DNA of 64,000 bases from Zunongwangia atlantica 22II14-10F7 (GTDB taxonomy: Bacteria; Bacteroidota; Bacteroidia; Flavobacteriales; Flavobacteriaceae): contig NZ_ARYN01000003.1 in assembly GCF_002094855.1 (NCBI RefSeq), positions 225,254-289,253 of the forward strand. Direction: 5' to 3'. The notes below the pieces were generated by a model, which saw nothing but the letters and a program-made list of their open reading frames with translations, searched no databases and was not told the origin of the DNA. The translations under genes and the position numbers were made by a program. This document shows, in pieces, positions 53,377-62,560 of this stretch (position 1 is its first letter; each line of letters begins with the position of its first letter).

Positions 53377-55104
53377 TTACTGAAGTAACCACATTTGAGA
53401 CCATTGATCGTTCTCTGCCGGGCTAAGACCTGTATTAACTGCATCTAACATATTAGCTTCGTTGTAAGCATCAGAATAAATAAATCGTAATGGCGTATTT
53501 TGCCCTCTTGTTCCTGAAATTATATTTTGATTAAGGTTAGGATAACCTGTACGTCGCCAATCAAACCAGGATTCGTAGGTTAACCATAAAGCAATCCATT
53601 TTTGATGAATTATAGCCTGTAAAGGATCTGCAGCATCTGCTAGAATCTGGCGTGCATTTTCTAAATATAGCGTTTCGTTAAAAGCTACCAGTTGATCTTC
53701 AGCCAAGTTGTAAACTGCATTTTGATCGCCATCATAAATCTCATATTGATCAAAAGATAATTGTATTCCGTTTTCGTAATGATCATACTCATTATCTGCT
53801 ATCCACCCACGAACACTTGCTTCAGCTAAAAGAAATTCTACCTCAGCAGCATTCATAAAAACAGCTTTTACAAGATCATTAGTATTCTCTGAATACATTG
53901 GGGTAAGATAAGAGCTATGAGGATTTGCTGCCGCAGCTAGATATACATTTGGTGCAAGGCTGGCAATGGCATCACCAAAATCATTTAAAGTTGCGGCTCC
54001 CATATTAAAATCATTAGGAGCACTTAACGCCACAGGTAAACCAACAAATAATGATGTATTAAGATCATTTTCTAAATTACTATCAATATTTAAAGCCTGA
54101 ATATCCAAATCTACATATCGTCTTAAGCGACCATTTTCTATAATCAGACTATTTTCTGTACCCTGAGTTAATTGAACATCTACCGGAGCTACCCATTTTG
54201 TTAATCTTGGATCCTGTAAAGCAATAAGATCATTTACAATAGTTGAAGATGGCTTTCTTCTGTAAAATTCAGACCGGTTACTCCAATTTAAGGCACCACC
54301 TGGCCAACTGTTATTTGCATCTGTACCTACGTAAGACACAGCTGCATTATCTGTATTATCCTCTAATAAAGGGAGGTTATTTTGTACAATATTAGCAAAA
54401 CCTGCCTGCGCATTAATTTCTTCTTTTTCAGATAAACGCATATAAAAACGTAGTCGTAAAGAATTGGCAAATCTTCTCCATTTTTGGCTATCACCACCAT
54501 AAACGATATCTGCATCTGAAACTTCAGAAATTACCCCGGCAGAATTCAGCAATTCATTCGCTCTTTCCAAATCTGCCAGAATCCCAAGAAAAACATCTCT
54601 TTGCGCATCATAGGAAGGCTGAAATGCTTCGCCTCCATTTTCTCCCATTAGTGCTTCACTGAAAGGCACATCTCCAAAAGCCGAAGTTAGAAAACCAAAT
54701 CCATAAGCTTTCATAATCAAGGCTACAGCCTGATAATAATTTTTTACTTCGCCATCTTTTTCAATTTCAGCTCTTTCATAGATGTACTGAGCGTTTTTAA
54801 GCGGACTATAAAAGTTATTATAATTTACGGGAGACCATTGATAATTATTCTCTTCATAACTGGTAAAATCTCTTTGTAAATACTGCGTAGCAGCAGATAA
54901 CTCACCCCAATCATAAGCCAACAAATCCTGTATTTGTGCAGACGAGCTTAATACATCGGTTAATACAAATTTAATATCAACCTCTGTATCAGATAAACTA
55001 TTAGGGTTTACATTAATTTCGGTTAAAGAATCGCTACAAGCCAGGTTAAAAATTAACAAGCTTAATAGTCCTATTTTTATAATATTTTTTCTAAAAATTC
55101 TCAT
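53377..55104 (-). CDS. SusD/RagB-like lipoprotein (SusD-2 type)
   Basis: The 575-residue protein starts with a lipoprotein signal (NLAC) followed by SDSLTEINVNPN. That opening is typical of the SusD-like-2 subgroup often paired with STN-bearing receptors. A TPR-helical SusD fold is supported by SLRLRFYMRLSEKEE, FLLAEASVRGW and IIHQKWIALWLTYESWFDWRRTGYPNL near the end. It should bind the substrate at the cell surface and cover the SusC pore. It starts 10 bp after the SusC gene. Confidence 0.92.
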   Translation of the reverse strand: MRIFRKNIIKIGLLSLLIFNLACSDSLTEINVNPNSLSDTEVDIKFVLTDVLSSSAQIQDLLAYDWGELSAATQYLQRDFTSYEENNYQWSPVNYNNFYSPLKNAQYIYERAEIEKDGEVKNYYQAVALIMKAYGFGFLTSAFGDVPFSEALMGENGGEAFQPSYDAQRDVFLGILADLERANELLNSAGVISEVSDADIVYGGDSQKWRRFANSLRLRFYMRLSEKEEINAQAGFANIVQNNLPLLEDNTDNAAVSYVGTDANNSWPGGALNWSNRSEFYRRKPSSTIVNDLIALQDPRLTKWVAPVDVQLTQGTENSLIIENGRLRRYVDLDIQALNIDSNLENDLNTSLFVGLPVALSAPNDFNMGAATLNDFGDAIASLAPNVYLAAAANPHSSYLTPMYSENTNDLVKAVFMNAAEVEFLLAEASVRGWIADNEYDHYENGIQLSFDQYEIYDGDQNAVYNLAEDQLVAFNETLYLENARQILADAADPLQAIIHQKWIALWLTYESWFDWRRTGYPNLNQNIISGTRGQNTPLRFIYSDAYNEANMLDAVNTGLSPAENDQWSQMWLLQ

Positions 55105-55114
55105 TTATCTTAAA

Positions 55115-58100
55115 TTAAAATCCAACATTTAGTCTAAAACCAACTGGAGCTGTCCAGGGAGATATATTCCATTTTTCATGTCCCTGCTGCCCTCCATAAA
55201 ATGCTAGTTCTGGATCTATACCAATCCCAGCTTCTGTCCATAGAATAATATTCTTTGAGTAAACTGAAAGTGAGATATTTGTTGCTGCAATCTTTTGAGC
55301 AAGCTTTTCTGGGAAAGTGTAAGTAAATGTGATATCTCTTAATTTCACAAAAGAAGCATCATACATAAATGCATAGCCCGTACGCCAAAAACTACCACTA
55401 GATTCTACAACACGATAAGCATCAAACATTCTTGTACCAGGCCCTCCAAAATTCTCGGTATAGGTACCGTCTCCATTATCGATAACACCAGGAAAGAAAG
55501 CCCCATTATTATTTCCGTTATATTCAAAACCACCTAATTCTTCTGTTCTTCCACCAACCCAAACATCATTATCTCGATATAAAGGATTACTTCTAATCTC
55601 ATTGGCTAATGCTTCACGATCCCCTCCAAAAGAATTTGCATCCAGAATTCCTGAAAAAGTGCTTGAACTCACACCATTATGCCAATCTTCGATTTTTCCA
55701 GATCTTGCCATTCTCTTCATTGATTCAGAGAAAAATTGTCCTCCCTGTCTCCAATCAAAACTAGCCGATAAACTGAAGTTTTTGTAGGAAATTGAAGTAG
55801 TCATCCCTAAAGTGAAATCACTATTAAAATTACCTACTTTCTTTTGGTTTTCCTGAGTACGATCTACTACCCATCTCCCATTTGCATCCAAAAGATTCCA
55901 ACCGGCATAAGGCCCTTCTTCAACCTTCTCTATATATGGTGAATATAAATCTCCTATTTCGCCTCCTACTCTTGTAAAGGATCCCATATCTGTTCCGCCG
56001 CCAAAAGAAATTCTATCAATACCATCAGTAAGTTCTACTAATTTGCTCTTTTGAGTTGTAAAATTGAAGTCCATATTCCAGATAAGATCTTCAGTTTTTA
56101 AAGGCACAAGATGAAGCCCAAGTTCTACACCATAATTTTCAACTTTACCTGCATTAATAGTTGTACTGGTATATCCTGAAAGTGGAGAAGCATTTACATT
56201 TAAAATCTGGTTTCTGTTTTCATTTTTATAATAAGTTGCATCTAATCCCAGGCGATTATTAAAAAACTTTAGATCTGCACCTACCTCATAAGAAGTAGCT
56301 ATCTCTGGTTTTAATTGAGTATTAGGCATACTTGAAGGAAGGGAATAAGTAAAATCATCTCCCCAGTATCCCTGCGATAATACAGGATGAATAGCATAAG
56401 GAGAAGTATCTTTACCTACTTCTGCCCAACCAGAACGCAACTTAACAAGTGATATCCAGGTTGGCATTTTAGCTAACTCAGATACCAGTAAACTACCAGA
56501 TATTGAAGGATAGAAATAAGAACGGTTTTCTTTAGGTAAAGTACTGGACCAATCGTTACGTGCCGTTAAGTCTACAAAAGCAAAGTCTTTAAAACTTAGA
56601 GACATTAAGCCATAAGCGCTATAAATTGCTTTTTCTGAAAATGAACTCGAATAAGAAAGTCCACCTCTAGAAACATTAGAAAGAGTAAACAAACCCGGTA
56701 ACACCAGATTATCTCCGCCTGAATTAAAGCTTTCTCCCTTAGAATTTAAAATATTCCCTCCAACCGAAGCTGAAAGATTAAAATCTTTAATTTCTTTGGT
56801 ATAACTAAGTAAAACCTCTGCATTAGACTCTCGATTTAAGCCTCTATTAATATAGTATGAACCATTAGGCTGAGAATCTCCAAACCCCTGATATGACCAT
56901 GGTCTTACAATCTCTTCCCTATTATTTACGCTACTGTGAGATACTCTTGCCAGTGCATTGAATGCTGAAGAAATTTCCCAGTTAAGCTCAAGGTTTCCAA
57001 AACTTCGAATTCTATCAAATCGATTTTGGCGTTCACTGCTAAACCACCACGGATTATTATATCCCTCAGTAATATTACGTTGCTGCACATTGTTTTCCAA
57101 CCAAATGTTATCCCTTAAATCATTAATATTGATATGAGGTGCAATATTATAGATATCAAAGTACTCATCATTCCCTCCGATAAGATTAGACGGATAATTA
57201 TCTGAATTAGAATTATTAAGATTAATATTCACAGAAAGTTTTACATTATCTGTGATATTATAATTAGTTCCTAAATTTAGGCCAATTCGTTTCAACTCGG
57301 CTTCAGGCGTAACGCCTTCAGCATTAAGATGAGAAATTCCTAATCTAAAATTCCCTTTTTCACTATTTCCAGAAACAGTGGCATCATTAATTGTTGTTAC
57401 ACCTGTTGTAAAATAATCTTCTAGGCTATTGTCATAAAATTGCAACGGAAGTGCTTCACCATTCGTATTATATTGTACCGCAGCAGCTCCTTCTTCAGCA
57501 CCATACCAGTGCTGCCAGGTAGCTTCATTAAAAAGACCGCGCTGCCCGTTAGTAAAACGGTTTTGAAGATCAAAATACTTATAAGGATTGTTTAAGGTAA
57601 GAGTTGAATTAAGACTCACGCCAATCCCTTTTTGATAGCCTGCACCAGATTTTGTTGTAATTAATATCACCCCGTTACCAGCTCTAGATCCATAAAGCGC
57701 AGCTGCACTTGCCCCTTTTAAAAAACTTATAGATTCTATATCCATAGCGCTTATATCTCCCATAACACTCGCATCTCCTACAGGCGCACCATCGATTACC
57801 ACTAAAGGCTGATCGTTTCCTGTTAACGAAGTTCTTCCTCTTATGGTTACATAAGTTTCAGCAAAAACATCGTTACCTGCTTTATTAATAGTTAATCCCG
57901 AAACTTTTCCAGAAAGACCTCCCAACACATTTTCTTGCGGTACAAGATTTAAACGCTCAGAATCTACTTCTCCAACAGCATAACCTAATGCTTTTTTCTC
58001 TCGTTTCATCCCAAGAGCGGTAATTACGACCTCGTCTAAGGCTCCAGATGCTGGTTTAAGCTGAATATCGAAATTTGATTGTTGCGCTACTTGAATTTCC

Positions 58101-58678
58101 TGAGTTTCATAACCTATAAATGAAACTAATAAAATTGCATTTTCATCATTTACCTGAATAACAAATTTCCCATCGAAGTCTGAAACTACTCCATTTGTAC
58201 TTCCCTTTTCAATGATACTAGCCCCTGGTAAAGGCAAAGCATTTTCATCCATTACTGTACCTTCAACCTGAAATTGGATAATTTCTGACTTATTTTTTTC
58301 AGAATCGGTCTTTGGTTTTTTAGCATTAAGATGAATTTGCTTTTCTGCTTCATCAATAATATAAGCGGTTGCACTACCCTTAAACATGGTTTTAAGCACT
58401 TCTGTTAAGGGCTGCTTATCTACTTTTATGTCTATTTTTCTATTGAGGTCTACATTTTTTATTCGGTATATAAAATGAAAGTCAGATTGATGCTCTATTT
58501 CATCAATTAGCTGAAAAATGCTTACATCTTTATGATCGAAGGTAATTTTTGCTTTTTGGGCCAGTGAATCATTGGCCTGCATACCAAATACAGATAAAAG
58601 AAATAGAATACTTATTCTCATTTTTAATTTATCAAATACGGGTTTAGATCTTCTTTTAGGTTTAAGAAGTTTTTTCAT
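55115..58678 (-). CDS. SusC/RagA TonB-dependent receptor with STN domain
   Basis: The 1187-residue protein has a signal peptide (about 1-41, ending SLAQ) and an STN domain (about 43-118, KITFDHKDVSIFQLIDEIEH). A carboxypeptidase-regulatory-like domain (about 137-215) and a plug (about 220-345, with DQPLVVIDGAPVGD) follow. The barrel ends in APVGFRLNVGF. The STN domain in a SusC protein indicates trans-envelope signalling to a FecR anti-sigma factor, encoded upstream. This differs from the HTCS-controlled SusC earlier in the window. The nearby phosphatase suggests a phosphorylated ligand. Confidence 0.95.
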   Translation of the reverse strand: MKKLLKPKRRSKPVFDKLKMRISILFLLSVFGMQANDSLAQKAKITFDHKDVSIFQLIDEIEHQSDFHFIYRIKNVDLNRKIDIKVDKQPLTEVLKTMFKGSATAYIIDEAEKQIHLNAKKPKTDSEKNKSEIIQFQVEGTVMDENALPLPGASIIEKGSTNGVVSDFDGKFVIQVNDENAILLVSFIGYETQEIQVAQQSNFDIQLKPASGALDEVVITALGMKREKKALGYAVGEVDSERLNLVPQENVLGGLSGKVSGLTINKAGNDVFAETYVTIRGRTSLTGNDQPLVVIDGAPVGDASVMGDISAMDIESISFLKGASAAALYGSRAGNGVILITTKSGAGYQKGIGVSLNSTLTLNNPYKYFDLQNRFTNGQRGLFNEATWQHWYGAEEGAAAVQYNTNGEALPLQFYDNSLEDYFTTGVTTINDATVSGNSEKGNFRLGISHLNAEGVTPEAELKRIGLNLGTNYNITDNVKLSVNINLNNSNSDNYPSNLIGGNDEYFDIYNIAPHININDLRDNIWLENNVQQRNITEGYNNPWWFSSERQNRFDRIRSFGNLELNWEISSAFNALARVSHSSVNNREEIVRPWSYQGFGDSQPNGSYYINRGLNRESNAEVLLSYTKEIKDFNLSASVGGNILNSKGESFNSGGDNLVLPGLFTLSNVSRGGLSYSSSFSEKAIYSAYGLMSLSFKDFAFVDLTARNDWSSTLPKENRSYFYPSISGSLLVSELAKMPTWISLVKLRSGWAEVGKDTSPYAIHPVLSQGYWGDDFTYSLPSSMPNTQLKPEIATSYEVGADLKFFNNRLGLDATYYKNENRNQILNVNASPLSGYTSTTINAGKVENYGVELGLHLVPLKTEDLIWNMDFNFTTQKSKLVELTDGIDRISFGGGTDMGSFTRVGGEIGDLYSPYIEKVEEGPYAGWNLLDANGRWVVDRTQENQKKVGNFNSDFTLGMTTSISYKNFSLSASFDWRQGGQFFSESMKRMARSGKIEDWHNGVSSSTFSGILDANSFGGDREALANEIRSNPLYRDNDVWVGGRTEELGGFEYNGNNNGAFFPGVIDNGDGTYTENFGGPGTRMFDAYRVVESSGSFWRTGYAFMYDASFVKLRDITFTYTFPEKLAQKIAATNISLSVYSKNIILWTEAGIGIDPELAFYGGQQGHEKWNISPWTAPVGFRLNVGF

Positions 58679-58844
58679 ACTTTTATAATGTTATTAAGTG
58701 ATTGTTTTTTTAGACAGTTCACCAGTTCATAAATCGGGAGATGTTGCCGCATTTTCCGATTTTTCTTTTTGTAGCCGGCGTTTAAACTGTACGATGATTT
58801 TTGTTTGTTTTGCGTACTTTTTTACATGCTTTCTTTTTTAAAGG

Positions 58845-59804
58845 TTATTGTATAATTATGGTATCGTTTACCCTTTTAAATTCGATCCCGTGATATTCTC
58901 TTAGACTTTCAAAAACTTTATTTATGCTTATTGAATCAAAGCTGGCATTAAACTTTTCGTTAGCCAACTCTTCATTTTCATTAATTATTACAAGATTATA
59001 GTGGCGTTCTAATTTTTTTAAGATGTTTTTAAAAGGCATTTCCCTAAAAACAAGCTGGCCACTCATCCATGACGTATAGATTCCTGGGATTACACTGGTC
59101 TTACTAATCACGTTTGATTCTTTTTCCAAAACCCCCATCTCACCAGGACTAAGTAAAGTGCTATTTTGTGCAGCGTTTTCATTTCCTGAGTACAATGCAA
59201 CTGCACCTTCGGTGAGTACCACCTCGGTTACTACGTCCTCTTCATAAGACTGCACATTAAATCTGGTTCCTAATACACTTATATTTAAGCGATCTGCATT
59301 TACAATAAAAGGTCTTAGGGAATCTTTAGAAACTTCAAAAAAGGCTTCTCCTTTAATCTTTACTTTTCTAGTTTGATTTGGTAAAAACCTGGATGGGTAG
59401 GTTAAAGAAGAACCGGCATTCATAAATACCAGCGAACCATCATTTAGTTTTATTTGAAATTTTTTACCGTAAGGAACTTTAAGCGTATGATATTCTACAG
59501 GTCCATCTCCTATAGAAAGGTCATATACCAGTGATTTATTTTTAATACTTCCAATAACATTGCCTGTGGTAGACGTAATAGAATTATGATTTCCTTCATT
59601 TATAACCTGAATACTCCCATCTGGAAGTTGCAATGTTATTTGTTCTTCTAAACCTGGAATTGTTGATTTTTCAGATACTATTTTCTGAAGTAATACACCA
59701 ACTCCTATTAACATTATAAAAACAGCTGCAATACGCCATATTTTAAATCTTCTCTTTGGCGACTTTACGTTATCAACCTCATTATTCGCAATTGTTCTTA
59801 ACAA
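58845..59804 (-). pseudogene. FecR anti-sigma factor, membrane and periplasmic part (split gene, 3' portion)
   Basis: The 319-codon frame has no ATG at its 5' end; the nearest start is TTG at 59804. It begins with a basic segment, then a membrane helix (IWRIAAVFIMLIGVGVLLQ), a FecR domain (about 110-210, LNDGSLVFMNAGSSLTYPSRF, VLGTRFNVQS) and a DUF4974 domain (about 250-319). A complete FecR needs about 60 cytoplasmic N-terminal residues for sigma binding. Those are found in the adjacent small frame (59782-59976), shifted by one base. A single base change would restore a protein of about 380 residues. This could be a real frameshift, a sequencing error or a naturally split anti-sigma. Confidence 0.7.
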
Positions 59805-59976
59805 TGCGCTGAAGCAAACGAATTTTCACTTCTTCTTTTTTAGAAAGCTCCCAATCCTCTAGAGTGTTTTTAATTTGCACCTCCTCACAGAAACGCTTTA
59901 AAAGCGATTTTTCCGCAGGAGTACACTCAGCTTTTTCAAACTTCTCAATTAAATTAAAGAATTCAGTCTTGGTCAT
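59782..59976 (-). pseudogene. FecR anti-sigma factor, cytoplasmic sigma-binding part (split gene, 5' portion)
   Basis: From the ATG at 59976 the frame encodes 64 residues (MTKTEFFNLIEKFEKAECTP and onward to VKIRLLQRIVKNNCE), then TAA. The sequence is the usual N-terminal anti-sigma domain of flavobacterial FecR proteins. It overlaps the remainder of FecR by about 20 bases in another frame, so the two pieces are out of register by one base. If translated alone, it would be a soluble sigma-binding domain with no membrane tether. It lies about 118 bp after the sigma gene. Confidence 0.7.
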
Positions 59977-60094
59977 ATTATTAGCCTTTACAACTACAAG
60001 ACACAAAAGGGGAGCTTATTTCACATCAAAAAATTTAAAAACCAACACACTTAATATTTTGTTAACCCTGCAGCTACTTTAAGCTAACTTTAGC

Positions 60095-60724
60095 CTAAAA
60101 ACCACCAAAAAACAGGCTTATAAACAACGAAGCACCTAACTCGCTTCTAAGATGCTTCAAAGCTAAACTCACCTGATTTTCTACTGTGCGTTGTGAAATA
60201 TTAAAGTGATTGGCAATCTCTGCAGAAGAATAATGCTGAAATTTGCTCATGTAGAAAATAGCACGACAACGCTCGGGAAGTTCACTGGTGGCTTTTTCAA
60301 TAGCCATGATGGTATCATTTTTATCGAACTCCTGCTCAATTTCCGGACTAAGGTTAAGCCTATTTACAATTAGCTCATCAAGCTTAGTAAACTTATTATC
60401 TCTAAGTTTTAAAAGAGCTCTATTTCTAACAGAATTGTACAAGTAGCTTTTTAAATTCCTTATCTCAAGCTCTTCTCGCCGTATCCAGATTTGCGTAAAA
60501 ACTTCGTGAAGTACATCCTCAGTAAGCCAAGTGTCGTTAAGAATATTATTGGTATAAACATAAAGCTTATCCCAGTAATTGTGATAAACCTGCTCAAAAG
60601 CTAATTGATTACCCTTACTAACTAATGCAATAAGGATAGTATCTGAAGATTCATTTAATTTCTTGGCTTCCAACTGAAGACATATTACTGCTACAAAAAA
60701 ATTAAAATCGAATCTTATCCCCAA
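60095..60724 (-). CDS. ECF RNA polymerase sigma factor (FecI-like)
   Basis: The sigma factor has region 2 (VYHNYWDKLYVYTNNILNDTWLTEDVLHEVFTQIW) and region 4 (LPERCRAIFYMSKFQHYSSAEIANHFNISQRTVENQV). The frame is open for 209 codons, but the first codon is TTG and the first 20 residues do not fit the family. A TTG at about 60676 just before AKKLNESSDTILIALVSKG is a better start, giving about 193 residues. It is the first gene of the regulator-SusCD-phosphatase series. A short FGGF end follows region 4. Confidence 0.88.
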   Translation of the reverse strand: MGIRFDFNFFVAVICLQLEAKKLNESSDTILIALVSKGNQLAFEQVYHNYWDKLYVYTNNILNDTWLTEDVLHEVFTQIWIRREELEIRNLKSYLYNSVRNRALLKLRDNKFTKLDELIVNRLNLSPEIEQEFDKNDTIMAIEKATSELPERCRAIFYMSKFQHYSSAEIANHFNISQRTVENQVSLALKHLRSELGASLFISLFFGGF

Positions 60725-60884
60725 ATAACAGGAGTTAAGTAAATATTACGAAAATGCTTCTAAAACTATTTAATACTCAAAGAACGGATAAACTCTATGT
60801 AACTGTAAATATTGTCTTATAAAAAAAAGATTTTGAATTTAAGGTTTCAGCACGAAAACAAGAAGAAAAATTGCTGCATAAAAA

Positions 60885-60911
60885 AAGCCTTTCATTTCTG
60901 AAAGGCTTTTT
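60885..60911 (-). terminator. Terminator beside the tRNA fragment (native tRNA terminator)
   Basis: AAAGCCTTTCA and TGAAAGGCTTT form an 11-bp stem with A-runs and T-runs on the two sides. On the minus strand it lies about 10 bp after the tRNA 3' fragment, where a tRNA gene's own terminator would be. Confidence 0.8.
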
Positions 60912-60920
60912 GCAATCTTG

Positions 60921-60942
60921 CGGTCTGGACGAGACTCGAACC
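60921..60942 (-). other. Displaced 3' end of a tRNA gene (Asp-like), candidate attachment site
   Basis: Read on the minus strand, this is GGTTCGAGTCTCGTCCAGAC followed by CG. It contains a T-loop (TTCGAGT), the 3' T-stem (CTCGT), an acceptor strand (CCAGACC) and G as discriminator. The 5' T-stem, anticodon arm and the rest of a tRNA are absent; upstream sequence is AT-rich and unrelated. This is the scar expected when an element integrates into a tRNA 3' end. The discriminator G and arm sequences suit tRNA-Asp. Confidence 0.65.
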
Positions 60943-61035
60943 AAACATATATATTTTTGATTATCAATATTTTAAATAAATTAATATTTAGACATACACC
61001 GAATTCAGCACCTTTTAACAAACTTTAACATTTAT

Positions 61036-62133
61036 TCATATAAATTTTAGCTCATAATGTACACTTCGTCCACCTCCTTGTGGTTTCAAAATCCCTTTAG
61101 AAACCATATCCTGTAAGTCTCGTGTGGCCGTGGCTTTTGAAGTTTTGGTTAGTGATGTATATTTCTTCGCCGTCATTCCTCCTTCAAAACCCTCAACACC
61201 TTTATCAAACATTTTTAAAATCACTTTTAACTGACGATCATTTAAATTCTCCCGATGTTGATCCAGAAATTTTGCTTTTTTTAAAATAAATCGAATAACT
61301 GCTTTAGCATTTTTCTGGGCAGTCAAAATAGTCTCACAGAAATAAACAATCCAATCTGTAATATTCAGGGAACGTTGTGCCATTTTTAAGGCTTCGTAAT
61401 ACGCTGCTTTATTTTGTTCGATTGCGGTGGATATACTTAATACTAATACTCTACCTAAAGATTCGGAAAGACATTTATCAGCTATAGCTCTACCTATACG
61501 TCCATTTCCATCTTCAAAAGGATGTATCGTTTCAAAATACAAATGAGCGATAGCTGTTTTGATCAATGAACTTCGAATATCATTATTTTCAATATCAAAT
61601 TCCTTGTACCACTGTATGAACTGTTTCATCTCCATAGGAACTCGATGAGATGGAGGAGCTTCGTAATGAATTTCTTCTCTCCCGTATCTCCCTGATACTA
61701 TAAGCATGGGTTCCTCTCCAGATCGATAAGTCCCTGCCTGAATATACCTGGATCTGGTAAATAACATCGCATGCCATCCCTTAATTAATCGTTCGCTTAG
61801 AGGTTCGGAAAAGTTTTCTCTTACCTCCACCATTAATTCTGCAATTCCCCTGGCACTGATATCTCTAATAGTAGCACCATCTCCAATACCCAATCGATTT
61901 TTGATCGATGACATTACATCCTGACGACTGTAATATTCCCCTTCAATTTCAGAAGTTTTAATGGCCTCATCGATCATAAACTGTATAATCGCATCTTGTC
62001 TAAAGTCAGAAGGTAGGCTATCTATAATCCCTTTAACTTCACCCGTCTCTGAGGCAAATTCAATGACAATATCATCGATTGCTTTTGATTTATAGTCAAA
62101 AGAAGGCCAATTTTCAAGTTGCCAGTTATACAT
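61036..62133 (-). CDS. Fic family protein with DUF4172 and C-terminal winged helix
   Basis: From the ATG at 62133 (a TTG three codons upstream is less likely) the product is 365 residues. A DUF4172-type N-terminal region holds the inhibitory helix motif TSEIEG (60-65), which fits [S/T]xxxE[G/N]. The Fic core carries HPFEDGNGRIGR (204-215), the intact catalytic motif with the histidine and the phosphate-binding loop. A C-terminal winged HTH (about 315-365, with SKATATRDLQDMVSKG) follows. It should attach AMP to a protein target and is autoinhibited in cis. The HTH suggests it binds its own promoter. Fic proteins on mobile elements often act as defence or addiction modules, which is inference here. 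Confidence 0.92.
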   Translation of the reverse strand: MYNWQLENWPSFDYKSKAIDDIVIEFASETGEVKGIIDSLPSDFRQDAIIQFMIDEAIKTSEIEGEYYSRQDVMSSIKNRLGIGDGATIRDISARGIAELMVEVRENFSEPLSERLIKGWHAMLFTRSRYIQAGTYRSGEEPMLIVSGRYGREEIHYEAPPSHRVPMEMKQFIQWYKEFDIENNDIRSSLIKTAIAHLYFETIHPFEDGNGRIGRAIADKCLSESLGRVLVLSISTAIEQNKAAYYEALKMAQRSLNITDWIVYFCETILTAQKNAKAVIRFILKKAKFLDQHRENLNDRQLKVILKMFDKGVEGFEGGMTAKKYTSLTKTSKATATRDLQDMVSKGILKPQGGGRSVHYELKFI

Positions 62134-62148
62134 ATGAGCCAAATAAAC
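62134..62148 (-). promoter_or_regulatory. Operator half-site touching the fic start codon
   Basis: On the plus strand ATGAGCCAAATAAAC matches 13 of 15 bases of the left arm of the palindrome at 62178-62192. It ends directly at the start codon, where a bound protein would block translation or transcription initiation. Confidence 0.5.
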
Positions 62149-62177
62149 ACGTTATTCAAATCAAATATACATAATTT

Positions 62178-62208
62178 ATGAGCCGAATAAAATTTTTATT
62201 CGGCTCAT
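62178..62208. promoter_or_regulatory. Perfect 15-bp palindromic operator candidate upstream of fic
   Basis: ATGAGCCGAATAAAA and TTTTATTCGGCTCAT are exact reverse complements separated by one T. It lies 45 bp before the fic start and matches the half-site at 62134. A dimeric winged-helix protein, such as the Fic protein itself, is the expected ligand. Confidence 0.65.
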
Positions 62209-62518
62209 TCGTGATTACAGTATCGGATTCTAATTAAGTTAACACGGAATACATTTTTTATTCTATTCTATATTCAGCATTGTTTATCGATATAGTTATT
62301 AACAATTGACCGATTTAAATATTTCAAAACATTAAATCTGATCAATTTGATTCAAATAAAATTTAAGTTGAAATATAATTTGATATGACTTAAATCTAAT
62401 TGAAAGCATTTTAGTGTAATTGCTTAAATCATAGCTCACTGTGAATAACTACAGACGTATCAGTCGCTATTTATTTGCGTTTAATACTACTTTTATCGAC
62501 AGAATTCTACTATAGATT

Positions 62519-62532
62519 ACAAGACGTCTTGT
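62519..62532. promoter_or_regulatory. Perfect 14-bp palindrome upstream of the HTH gene
   Basis: ACAAGACGTCTTGT reads the same on both strands and lies 28 bp before the start of the excisionase-like gene, overlapping where a promoter should be. It may be an operator for that protein or an element repressor. The rest of 62209-62518 is AT-rich with no gene. Confidence 0.5.
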
Positions 62533-62560
62533 TCATTATTAATTTTTAAATCTAATACCA

